From an uncultured Methanomassiliicoccales archaeon (GTDB taxonomy: Archaea; Thermoplasmatota; Thermoplasmata; Methanomassiliicoccales; Methanomethylophilaceae): DNA of 10,267 bases. The notes under the pieces are model-generated. The model searched no databases and had not been told where the DNA came from. It saw only the letters and a program-made list of their open reading frames with translations. The stretch lies in assembly GCA_934234005.1 (NCBI GenBank), contig CAKQHC010000052.1, forward strand, positions 1 through 10,267, given 5' to 3'. The translations under genes were made by a program, and so were the position numbers. Below, in pieces: positions 1-6,214 of this stretch (within the stretch, counting starts at the first letter, position 1; each line of letters starts with the position of its first letter).

Positions 1-457
1 GGGACCGGGTCTGCCCGCCCGAAAGACTGGAAATCCTCCATGATCCGTTGAATTTTTCACCGGTGAACATATTTCCCAGTTCTATAGCTTCTTTAACAAT
101 ATTCGGAGACAGATTACCTCTGGTAGATCTGTGCATTTCCAAAAACTGCTCTACAGACAGATCTGCCAGACATTTGGTGTTCTGCGTTATCATGGCAATC
201 GGTTTGCAGGACGGATCGCGTATGAGTGATTCTTCGGGTTCTTTTCCGTTAACCAGTATACGGCGACCTGTTACCGTATCGCCTTGAGCAAATACTTCAA
301 TATCGTTGATGAATGCCGTTTTTCCGGAACCTGTGGGTCCGACAATAGATATCAGATCGCCCGGGCGGATTTCAAGCATATCAAATTTTTCTTTCTGACC
401 CTGTTTATTCAATCCCGGCATCACGGTTATAGTGATTTCCTGAATGTTGGTATCCAT
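1..457 (-). CDS. ABC-type ATPase, N-terminal part (cut by window edge)
   Basis: Partial gene reading leftwards off the window; 152 residues are visible. An ATP-binding cassette is plain: Walker A GPTGSGKT at residues 40-47, a Q-loop-like stretch (MITQNT) about 60 residues later, and the ABC signature LSGGQ at 145-149, just before the edge. Walker B lies outside. No membrane segment is visible, so it is either the nucleotide-binding subunit of a transporter or a soluble ABC protein; the substrate cannot be read from the sequence. The start at 457 is supported by a GAGGAT ribosome-binding sequence 6 nt upstream. The gene is divergent from the UPF0280 gene at 618 with a 160-bp shared control region, so the two may be co-regulated. 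Assignment as an ABC ATPase is secure; specific function is unknown. Confidence 0.85.
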   Translation of the reverse strand, partial: MDTNIQEITITVMPGLNKQGQKEKFDMLEIRPGDLISIVGPTGSGKTAFINDIEVFAQGDTVTGRRILVNGKEPEESLIRDPSCKPIAMITQNTKCLADLSVEQFLEMHRSTRGNLSPNIVKEAIELGNMFTGEKFNGSWRISSLSGGQTRS

Positions 458-514
458 GATTTATCCTCAACAAAGATTTACCGACAATACGGCACCTTTG
501 CTAAGTTAACGCAG

Positions 515-523
515 ATTATTTAA
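515..523 (-). promoter_or_regulatory. Candidate TATA box for the ABC ATPase gene
   Basis: AT-rich element reading TTAAATAAT on the minus strand. A transcript would begin near 492, giving a leader of about 35 nt that contains the GAGGAT site. This is the best AT-rich element upstream, but the match is moderate. Confidence 0.35.
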
Positions 524-576
524 CCCATCGGTAACTAAATTATACAATTAGGATATCAATTTAGAAGTTATTACAT

Positions 577-595
577 TTAGGAATTTTTTTCCTAA
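577..595. promoter_or_regulatory. 19-bp palindrome, DtxR/IdeR-like operator candidate
   Basis: TTAGGAATTTTTTTCCTAA has perfect 7-bp inverted arms (577-583 and 589-595) around TTTTT. The outer five bases on each side and the 19-bp length equal those of the known DtxR/IdeR metal-regulator box (TTAGG-N9-CCTAA); the inner nine bases do not match it well. It lies 22 nt before the UPF0280 ATG, where the promoter should be, so a repressor bound here would block that gene. Further half-sites TTAGGA (548-553) and TTAGAA (561-566) lie on the side of the ABC gene. No regulator gene is in the window. Confidence 0.45.
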
Positions 596-617
596 TAAGC
601 AAATTATTGAATATCAT

Positions 618-1316
618 ATGCAATTAAGGGTTATGGACTTGGAGCACGGGCGGTTTGTCATCGGAGAAACATGTATCGATGCCACCGTTGAATTCGGCTA
701 TCTGAAATACATAGAAAAATTGGTTGTAGAAGCAAGATCGGATATTTTGGAAAAGATTGCTAAAGACTCATTTTTCGGATTGACATACGACCCTTATGTT
801 TCAGGCGACGGTGATTCCGAAATCATTCGTCTGATGTGCGAATCGTCCAAAACTGCCGGTGTCGGTCCGATGGCATCGGTTGCGGGAGCCATAGATTATC
901 ACGTTATGAAAGGATTATACGAAAAAGGATGCAGGCACATGGTATTGGACAACGACGGAGATTTGGGCATCATATCCGATATTGATGTGAACATTGGCCT
1001 GTACACAGGATTGGACGGAATTCCGTTGTTTACAATTACGGTAAATTCTGAGGGCAGGCCGTTGGGAATCTGCACGTCATCCGGCAGAATCGGACATTCT
1101 GTTTCTTTGGGCAATTGCGATATGGCTACTGTTATTGCAGATAATCCTGTTCTCGCTGATGCCTGTGCGACAAAACTGGGGAATCTGTGCATAGACAGCC
1201 CGGAACACGCCGTCGAAATGATATGCTCCGTTGATGGAGTGAGAGGCTGTATGGCAGTATGCAACGGAGTTGTTGCAAAATGCGGGGATTTTGAAATAAA
1301 CGAATCAAATGTATAA
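618..1316 (+). CDS. UPF0280 family protein (COG2122, ApbE-like fold)
   Basis: Protein of 232 residues matching the UPF0280 family along its length. The recognisable blocks are GPMASVAGA (83-91), DNDGD (111-115, where the family more often has ENGGD), and TSSGRIGHS (153-161) followed by a D-A-C-A-T-K-L-G-N segment. The family is distantly related to the flavin transferase ApbE. From memory, the Methanosarcina acetivorans member MA1715 supports efficient sulfide assimilation into cysteine and homocysteine, so a role in sulfur metabolism is the best guess; the reaction is not established. There are several cysteines (19, 74, 105, 152 and others). No membrane segment is seen, so it is probably cytoplasmic. 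The start at 618 has no clear ribosome-binding site; ATG 633 is an alternative that would shorten the protein by 5 residues. It ends 28 nt from the convergent serS stop. Confidence 0.85.
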   Translation: MQLRVMDLEHGRFVIGETCIDATVEFGYLKYIEKLVVEARSDILEKIAKDSFFGLTYDPYVSGDGDSEIIRLMCESSKTAGVGPMASVAGAIDYHVMKGLYEKGCRHMVLDNDGDLGIISDIDVNIGLYTGLDGIPLFTITVNSEGRPLGICTSSGRIGHSVSLGNCDMATVIADNPVLADACATKLGNLCIDSPEHAVEMICSVDGVRGCMAVCNGVVAKCGDFEINESNV

Positions 1317-1342
1317 AAAAAGGATGGGCCTAAGCCCGATCC
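1315..1342 (-). terminator. Hairpin plus U-run terminator of the rnp4-yhbY-serS operon
   Basis: On the minus strand, beginning 2 nt past the serS stop, a stem GGATcGGGC / GCCC-ATCC with a 4-nt loop and one bulged base is followed by seven T residues (A1315-1321 on the plus strand). This resembles a bacterial intrinsic terminator, and the U-run alone would suit archaeal termination. It overlaps the end of the convergent UPF0280 gene. Confidence 0.6.
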
Positions 1343-1344
1343 GT

Positions 1345-2616
1345 TTATTTCTTTCCGATAATTTCCTGACCTTTCATATAAGGTCTGAGAACTTCGGGAA
1401 TTGTCACGGTTCCATCCTTGTTCTGATAGTTTTCAAGGATAGCAACCATTGTTCTGGGGAGAGCCAATCCGGAACCGTTGAGCGTATGTACGAATTCACT
1501 CTTGAGATGGGGTTCGGGCCTGTATTTTATTCTGGCCCTTCTTGCCTGGAAGTCCGTAAAGTTGGATACAGACGATGCTTCCAGCCAAGCATCTTTTCCG
1601 GGAGCGTAGAGTTCCAAATCGTAGCATTTGGAGCATGAGAAACTCATATCTCCGGTACAGAGCAGAAGCACCCTGTAAGGGAGACCGAGTCCGAGAATAA
1701 GATCCTCCGCATTCTGTCTGAGTTCTTCCAATCTCTGGTACGATACGCTCGGTTCGACGAAATTGACCATTTCGACCTTGTTGAATTCATGGACCCTGAT
1801 GATTCCTTTCGTGTCCGCATGTTTTCCGACTTCTCTTCTGAACGAAGGCAGATATGCGGTGTAATATATGGGCAGCTGGCTTTTGTCGAGAATTTCATCC
1901 TGGAGCAGGTTTGTTACGGGAACTTCCGCGGTAGGGTTGAGGAACATCTCGTCTTTTTCAAGATAGTACATGTCGTCTTTGAGATTAGGATACTGTCCCG
2001 TTCCTATGACCGCGTTTTTGTTAACAACAACAGGCGGGAACACTTCCGTATAACCTTGATCATGGTGTACGTCAAGGAAATAGTTCACCAAAGCCCTTTC
2101 GAGTCTGGCTCCGTCTCCTTTCAGACAGTAGAATCCGCTTCCGGCTACTTTGGTACCGCGTTCGAAATCGATAATATCCAAGTCCTCTGCTATTTCCCAG
2201 TGTTCCTTGGGTTTGAAATCAAATGTGCGCTTTTCTCCTTTTTCATACACAACAACATTGTCGTGCTCATCCTTTCCGATCGGAACGGATTCATGGGGAA
2301 TGTTGGGGATATTGAGAACACAGTCCTGTCTTATCTCCTCAAGCTGGGCCATTCTCTCGTCATTTGCCTTTATTTTGTCTCCGACTCCGCGCATCTCCTC
2401 GATTTTGGCGTCTTTCTCGGCCCCTTTCGCCATTTTGGAGATTTCCATCGAAACTTCGTTTCTGACCTTTCTGAGTTTGTTGTTTTCATTTGTCAGTTCT
2501 TTCCATTCCGAATCTGCGGCAAGGAGTCTGTCCAGAATGGCTTCGTCTTTGTTCCTGTTTCTGAGCATTGTTCTGATCATTTCAGGATTCGATCTGATTA
2601 TGTTTATGTCCAACAT
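1345..2616 (-). CDS. serS: Seryl-tRNA synthetase, canonical class IIa
   Basis: 423-residue cytoplasmic enzyme that charges tRNA-Ser, and tRNA-Sec where present, with serine. The N-terminal ~110 residues are the long charged coiled-coil arm (heptads rich in K/E) that grips the tRNA extra arm. The class II core follows: a motif 2 region with FRREVG and IIRVHEFNKVEMV, the stretch SSVSNFTDFQARRARIKYR, and motif 3 with GSGLALPRTMVAILENYQ near residues 381-398. Length is normal for the common bacterial/archaeal type; it is not the aberrant zinc-dependent SerRS found in some other methanogens. The ATG at 2616 is preceded by an AGGTG site. It is the last gene of the rnp4-yhbY-serS operon, 9 nt after the yhbY stop. 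Confidence 0.97.
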   Translation of the reverse strand: MLDINIIRSNPEMIRTMLRNRNKDEAILDRLLAADSEWKELTNENNKLRKVRNEVSMEISKMAKGAEKDAKIEEMRGVGDKIKANDERMAQLEEIRQDCVLNIPNIPHESVPIGKDEHDNVVVYEKGEKRTFDFKPKEHWEIAEDLDIIDFERGTKVAGSGFYCLKGDGARLERALVNYFLDVHHDQGYTEVFPPVVVNKNAVIGTGQYPNLKDDMYYLEKDEMFLNPTAEVPVTNLLQDEILDKSQLPIYYTAYLPSFRREVGKHADTKGIIRVHEFNKVEMVNFVEPSVSYQRLEELRQNAEDLILGLGLPYRVLLLCTGDMSFSCSKCYDLELYAPGKDAWLEASSVSNFTDFQARRARIKYRPEPHLKSEFVHTLNGSGLALPRTMVAILENYQNKDGTVTIPEVLRPYMKGQEIIGKK

Positions 2617-2625
2617 GATGACACC

Positions 2626-2919
2626 TTAGAATTTTTTCTGGCAGAGCGACGTCCAGCTTCTTTTGTCAGTCAGTACGATGACCCCGCCTCTTACATCCAC
2701 TGCAACCGCACCGGTGGCTTCTTCTATAGCTGCGGCCACGTCTTTGGCACCGTCGTCGGAATTTGACAGAACTTTGATTTTAATGAGGCGGTTTTTCTTG
2801 AGTTGGGCGGTTATTTCGTCGAACAGACCTTGGTCGAGTCCGTCTTTTCCGACGTGTACCGTTGCGTTTAACTCATTTGCTCTTCTCATGAGTTCTTTTC
2901 TGGCATCCTTTTCGGTCAT
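2626..2919 (-). CDS. YhbY-type RNA-binding protein (CRM domain)
   Basis: Small basic protein of 97 residues made of a single CRM domain. Visible family features are the GKDGL loop at 24-28 (GxxG-type RNA-contact loop), the KNRLIKIKVL strand near 43-52, and the C-terminal VDVRGGVIVLTDK strand. Known relatives bind pre-ribosomal RNA or assist tRNA and intron RNA folding. The start at 2919 is chosen because GGAG lies 8 nt upstream and the ATG overlaps the rnp4 stop as ATGA, which implies translational coupling. The reading frame runs further upstream, but that part lies inside rnp4 and does not resemble the family. The neighbours (RNase P subunit, SerRS) suggest a role in tRNA or rRNA maturation. 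Confidence 0.9.
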   Translation of the reverse strand: MTEKDARKELMRRANELNATVHVGKDGLDQGLFDEITAQLKKNRLIKIKVLSNSDDGAKDVAAAIEEATGAVAVDVRGGVIVLTDKRSWTSLCQKKF

Positions 2920-3236
2920 CTTCTCTGCTCCTTCAGGTACGGCATGCGCCGTATTGTACCGCACATTCCACATGTAACGACCACCTTGTGATCGGACAGT
3001 CTGACTCTGCAGTCGACACCCGGCATCAGGGGAACAAGGCATCTTTTACAATAGATGCGTTCCTTCGATATTCCGACGCGTGTCTTCATACCTATGCGTC
3101 TTGCCAGCCATACATATCTGCGGGCCCTTTCCGGTTTGTCGGCACGAATTGCCTCTTCCGACAAATCCATGAGTTGCAGGATGCGGCTCCGGCCTATGTC
3201 GGAAACCGTTTTGGACGGAACGCGTCTTTTGGACAT
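2916..3236 (-). CDS. rnp4: Ribonuclease P protein component 4 (Rpr2/Rpp21)
   Basis: 106-residue subunit of archaeal RNase P, which trims the 5' leader of pre-tRNA; it pairs with Rpp29 on the RNA subunit. Two N-terminal helices (about 11-50, with the conserved ERARRYVWLARRIGMK segment) are followed by a zinc ribbon built from C63, C66, C89 and C92. A further cysteine, C76, is not part of the site. The start is set at ATG 3236 because homologues begin just before the first helix and a TATA box lies about 35 nt upstream. An upstream ATG at 3341 in the same frame would add 35 basic residues and has its own AT-rich element, so it cannot be excluded. It overlaps yhbY by ATGA. Confidence 0.93.
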   Translation of the reverse strand: MSKRRVPSKTVSDIGRSRILQLMDLSEEAIRADKPERARRYVWLARRIGMKTRVGISKERIYCKRCLVPLMPGVDCRVRLSDHKVVVTCGMCGTIRRMPYLKEQRR

Positions 3237-3266
3237 GTGCGCAATCACGCGACCTACTGTGCGCGC

Positions 3267-3274
3267 AATATAAG
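3267..3274 (-). promoter_or_regulatory. TATA box for the rnp4-yhbY-serS operon
   Basis: CTTATATT on the minus strand, centred about 35 nt before the rnp4 ATG at 3236. This would give a leader of under 10 nt, consistent with the lack of a ribosome-binding site there. A second element, TATAAAT at 3361-3367 (minus), lies further upstream. The palindrome CCGTATACGG (3294-3303) sits between them. Confidence 0.5.
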
Positions 3275-3434
3275 TATTACGCGGTCGGGTTTTCCGTATA
3301 CGGTTTTCAGAAACGGACAGGAAGATGCCCGTTTTCCGCATCACTATGCCCGATTTACCGATTTATACTGTCGCCCATACTTGTGCCGACTGAAGTAAAA
3401 CCTATGGAAACGATGCTTACCCAACCAGACAATT

Positions 3435-4448
3435 TCAGAACAGAGGTGCGTAGGATTTCAGCAAATCCGCGATTTCTTTTTCTTCCCCTTCTAATTCGCG
3501 GCCGGATTCCGCATACTCTTCCCAAAGGAATTCCAGGTATTCGTGGAATGCCAAGGTGGCATCGTCCCAATTGTCTTTGCTGATATCAACTCCGAGATCG
3601 TCGTTTCTGAAATTCCATTCGGATCCGCTGGCATTCACAGTCACATGGGCAGGAAGGGCACAGGCGAGAGTTATGTCGCGTTTTTCGGAAACGATTCTCT
3701 TGTAGCTGATTGTGTCAACAGGCGTAATGCCGGTAATATCCTTTATTGATTTCAGAACACCGTTTTCGTTAAACTCTCCGGTTCCGCGTACGATTACGAT
3801 TCCATTGGAGATGAAATTCCTGACATGTTCCGATGCGGTATTTCCGAAATGAATCTGAATTTTGTCCTTACCGTCGAACAGATATACTTTTTTCTTCCCG
3901 ATGTCGCCGATCAATGTTCCCAGGCGGGATGCATTTCTGTGAACTGCGCTGTCCTCTTTAATCTGAGCCAGCATTTTATCGCGGTTTGTACCTGTGAATA
4001 CTCTCATCGAACCGGCATCGCCGTATCTGAGCATGTAACCGTCAATGTGGTCGGACAGTGCGAGTATGGCTTCGCACAGTTTTCTGCGTCCCAGCGTCTC
4101 CGGATAGTTGTTGGATATCCACGGATTTACGATACCTTTTCCCACATAATCGAGTGTTCCGCAGAAAGCATCCAGACAGGATTCGATGAGCTGCCGCCCT
4201 TCCGAACTAGATTCTGATGATATCCCTCCGGGTACGCTGCCGCCTACCGTGAGCTGGTATCTGGATAAGATGCGGGCCGGGATGTCGTTTTGGATAAGCA
4301 TCTCCGTTCTGAGGACGGATGATACAATTTCCGTCAGTATTCTTTGGACATCTACCATAGTCTGGCCTGCAACAGCCAAAGGGATCTTCACATCTTCTCC
4401 CTCGCGGGATTTTACCTCGAAACCGAATGAGCGCATCGAATCCCCCAT
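3435..4448 (-). CDS. Conserved-looking hypothetical protein, 337 residues
   Basis: I do not recognise this protein. It is acidic and soluble, with no signal peptide or membrane segment. An N-terminal ~70 residues contain a helical stretch (MVDVQRILTEIVSSVLRTEM). The middle has charged and glycine-rich segments, including RYGDAGSMRVFTGTNRDKM and a basic turn GKKKVYLF. The last ~90 residues (EKRDITLACALP... WNFRNDDLGVDI... FHEYLEFLWEEYA) resemble, from memory, small stand-alone methanogen proteins with an 'ENEELGI' strand followed by an F-x-x-x-x-x-LW helix; their function is not known to me. ATG 4448 is preferred because a TATA box lies about 40 nt upstream; ATG 4436 also fits. It is divergent from rpl10e and transcribed separately from rnp4, 198 nt downstream. 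Confidence 0.8.
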   Translation of the reverse strand: MGDSMRSFGFEVKSREGEDVKIPLAVAGQTMVDVQRILTEIVSSVLRTEMLIQNDIPARILSRYQLTVGGSVPGGISSESSSEGRQLIESCLDAFCGTLDYVGKGIVNPWISNNYPETLGRRKLCEAILALSDHIDGYMLRYGDAGSMRVFTGTNRDKMLAQIKEDSAVHRNASRLGTLIGDIGKKKVYLFDGKDKIQIHFGNTASEHVRNFISNGIVIVRGTGEFNENGVLKSIKDITGITPVDTISYKRIVSEKRDITLACALPAHVTVNASGSEWNFRNDDLGVDISKDNWDDATLAFHEYLEFLWEEYAESGRELEGEEKEIADLLKSYAPLF

Positions 4449-4485
4449 GCCTGTCTCTCTAAATAATATTTCACGTGCACGTCCC

Positions 4486-4494
4486 AAATATAAA
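4486..4494 (-). promoter_or_regulatory. TATA box for the 337-residue hypothetical gene
   Basis: TTTATATTT on the minus strand. A start about 27 nt downstream falls near 4463, giving a short leader before ATG 4448 or 4436. The element covers the only longer possible start (TTG at 4487), which argues against that start. Confidence 0.55.
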
Positions 4495-4534
4495 GCCCGT
4501 TTAAAATCGGGATAATAGAAAAATAGGCGTAATG

Positions 4535-4543
4535 TTTATATGG
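4535..4543 (+). promoter_or_regulatory. TATA box for rpl10e-dph2
   Basis: TTTATATGG, with a predicted transcript start near 4565. That leaves a leader of about 70 nt before the rpl10e ATG, long compared with other genes in the window, and it contains the small ORF at 4583-4624. Confidence 0.55.
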
Positions 4544-4582
4544 ACGGTATTAATCGTGCAGTCTATCGAGAGAGGCGACGTC

Positions 4583-4624
4583 ATGGAGCAATTCCGATGT
4601 TGCCTTGTCACATTCACACACTAG
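4583..4624 (+). other. Possible 13-codon leader ORF ending in TAG, in frame with rpl10e
   Basis: ATG-initiated frame encoding MEQFRCCLVTFTH and ending at TAG 4622-4624. It lies wholly inside the predicted rpl10e leader and is in the same frame as rpl10e. Its stop overlaps the rpl10e ribosome-binding site (AGGTG at 4623-4627). A GAGG lies upstream of the ATG, so initiation is possible. It may be chance, a regulatory leader peptide, or, if TAG is read as pyrrolysine, a rare N-terminal extension of uL16. Homologues of L10e begin at MVRKPASMY, so the extension is not needed. Confidence 0.25.
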
Positions 4625-4627
4625 GTG
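4623..4627 (+). promoter_or_regulatory. Ribosome-binding site of rpl10e
   Basis: AGGTG, complementary to the 16S rRNA tail, lies 6 nt before ATG 4634. It selects this ATG over the in-frame GTG codons at 4625 and 4628, which overlap the site itself. Confidence 0.7.
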
Positions 4628-4633
4628 GTGCAA

Positions 4634-5152
4634 ATGGTAAGAAAGCCCGCATCGATGTACAGGCAGATTAAAGGTCAGGCATACACTCGCCGCGAGTACA
4701 TGGGAGGAGTTCCTGCAAGCAGGGTCTCCCAGTACGAAATGGGAAACCTTCGCGAAGAGTTCCCTGTGACCCTTACCCTCAGGGTAAAAAACCGCGTTCA
4801 GATCAGACACACCTCTATCGAGGCCGGACGTATTGCAGCAAACAAAGTCCTCAACGGACAGTGTGGTGTCGCAAACTACCACATGACCGTTCGTGCATAC
4901 CCCCACGTTGTTCTCAGAGAGAACAAACTGGCAACGGGAGCAGGAGCAGACCGTGTTTCGAGTGGAATGCGCCAGGGATTCGGTAAAACCGTCGGTACCG
5001 CAGCAAGGCTCGAGCGCAACCAGGCAATTCTGACCGTTCGTGTTCCCGCTGAGAAAGCCGCTATCGCAAAGGATGCTCTCTGGAGAGCCTCTATGAAGTT
5101 CCCTTCCCCTTGCTACGTCGATGTAGAGAAAGGTCAGGAACTCATCCTTTAA
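4634..5152 (+). CDS. rpl10e: Large-subunit ribosomal protein L10e (uL16)
   Basis: 172-residue archaeal/eukaryotic form of uL16, which contacts 23S rRNA near the tRNA entry channel and is needed for late assembly of the large subunit. The usual start MVRKPASMYRQIKGQAYTRR, the RVKNRVQIRHTSIEAGRIAANK block, the HMTVRAYPHVVLRENK block, and the loop GAGADRVSSGMRQGFGK (the functionally important internal loop) are all present. Length is normal. Codons favour C endings and CGT/CGC arginine, unlike the neighbours, as expected for a highly expressed gene. It has its own TATA box and a good ribosome-binding site, and dph2 follows 5 nt after its stop, presumably on the same transcript. Confidence 0.97.
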   Translation: MVRKPASMYRQIKGQAYTRREYMGGVPASRVSQYEMGNLREEFPVTLTLRVKNRVQIRHTSIEAGRIAANKVLNGQCGVANYHMTVRAYPHVVLRENKLATGAGADRVSSGMRQGFGKTVGTAARLERNQAILTVRVPAEKAAIAKDALWRASMKFPSPCYVDVEKGQELIL

Positions 5153-5157
5153 AATCG

Positions 5158-6144
5158 ATGTTTGATTTTGAACTCGATCGCGTCGTTGCGTGGATTCGCG
5201 ACGGGGGTTTTTCCTCCGTCGCCATTCAATTGCCCGAAGGCTTGAAAATTCGCGCATCGGAAATAACAGATTACCTGTCCGACAGGACGGGGGCCGATAT
5301 AACGATCATAGGCTGTCCGTGTTACGGGGCCTGTGATCTTTATAATTATCACGAACTTGCCGAGGCAATGGTACACTTCGGCCATTCTCCTATACCGTCG
5401 CAGGGTTTTGACCCAAATGTTCTGTATATAGAATCCCGCTCGGATGCCGTAATTCCGGATTCTGTTATGGATTCGTTAACAGAACTTCCGAACAGAGTGG
5501 GAGTTCTTGCTACAATCCAATATCTTGGGTTGATTCCGCGCGTAGAATCGCTTTTGAAATTATCCGGCAGAACAGTATCAGTCGGTACGGGAGATAAAAG
5601 ATTATGTTATCCCGGGCAGGTTTTGGGCTGTAACTGCAGTTCTGCGGAAGCGGTCATGAATGATGTTGACGCATTCCTTTTTTTGGGGGAAGGCGACTTC
5701 CATCCCCTTGCAGCCGCGTTTGGAGTGCAAAAAGAAGTCTTCGTGCTTAATCCGGTCACAGGCGAAGTACGCAATATGGCCGAAACACGCGACCGCATTC
5801 TGAGACGCAGATTCGCAACTATACAGAAGGCTGCCGAAGCAGAGAGCTATCTTGTTATCGTGTGTACCAAGATAGGTCAGAAGCGCATGGAAGAAGCAGA
5901 CAAAGCGGTCGAATCCATAAGATTGCACGGAAAGAAAGCTTTCAAAGCGGTCATGGAAGAAGTTAATCCCATGTCTTTGATGTCATACCGCGTAGATGCA
6001 TATGTAAATACGGCGTGTCCGCGTATCGCAATGGATGATTCGGCAAGATACGACCGCCCCATGTTAACACTTCCCGAATTGGAAATTGTTTTGGGAGAAA
6101 GAAGTTGGAACGAATACGAGTTCGATCAGATCAGATCTACATAA
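5158..6144 (+). CDS. dph2: Diphthamide biosynthesis enzyme Dph2
   Basis: 328-residue enzyme for the first step of diphthamide formation: a non-classical radical SAM [4Fe-4S] protein that transfers the 3-amino-3-carboxypropyl group of SAM onto a histidine of elongation factor 2. The three cluster cysteines are visible as C59 (in GCPCYGACD), C158 (in PGQVLGCNC) and C287 (in NTACPRIAMDD). The first and last have the same residue numbers I recall for the Pyrococcus horikoshii enzyme (59, 163, 287). Three repeated Rossmann-like domains are expected from the family. The start at 5158 follows the L10e stop by 5 nt without a clear ribosome-binding site, so translation may depend on coupling. The frame opens further upstream but only inside rpl10e. 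Confidence 0.96.
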   Translation: MFDFELDRVVAWIRDGGFSSVAIQLPEGLKIRASEITDYLSDRTGADITIIGCPCYGACDLYNYHELAEAMVHFGHSPIPSQGFDPNVLYIESRSDAVIPDSVMDSLTELPNRVGVLATIQYLGLIPRVESLLKLSGRTVSVGTGDKRLCYPGQVLGCNCSSAEAVMNDVDAFLFLGEGDFHPLAAAFGVQKEVFVLNPVTGEVRNMAETRDRILRRRFATIQKAAEAESYLVIVCTKIGQKRMEEADKAVESIRLHGKKAFKAVMEEVNPMSLMSYRVDAYVNTACPRIAMDDSARYDRPMLTLPELEIVLGERSWNEYEFDQIRST

Positions 6145-6182
6145 CTTCAGACATCGTCCAATAAGAATGTTTGTTGCAAGGG

Positions 6183-6190
6183 TTTATAAC
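6183..6190 (+). promoter_or_regulatory. TATA box of the mtxX-que operon
   Basis: TTTATAAC centred about 28 nt before ATG 6215. The predicted transcript start is at or next to the A of the ATG, so the mRNA should be leaderless. This decides the mtxX start over the upstream GTG at 6206. Confidence 0.6.
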
Positions 6191-6214
6191 AGGCATCCAT
6201 AATCCGTGGTTATT

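Noticed and set aside
899..1264. 121-codon minus-strand frame inside UPF0280
   Set aside because: Fully antisense to a gene with clear family motifs, and no motif of its own.
1789..2766. Long plus-strand open frame (325 codons) across serS and yhbY
   Set aside because: Antisense to two secure genes, no family resemblance, no start signal; an overlap product of their codon bias.
3300..3345. C/D-box-like sRNA on the minus strand (GTGATGC at 3344-3338, CTGA at 3310-3307)
   Set aside because: Only about 38 nt, with no D' and C' boxes and no terminal stem; the matches are short enough to be chance.
4550..5257. 235-codon minus-strand frame across rpl10e
   Set aside because: Antisense to a strongly biased ribosomal gene, with no recognisable domain; a shadow frame.
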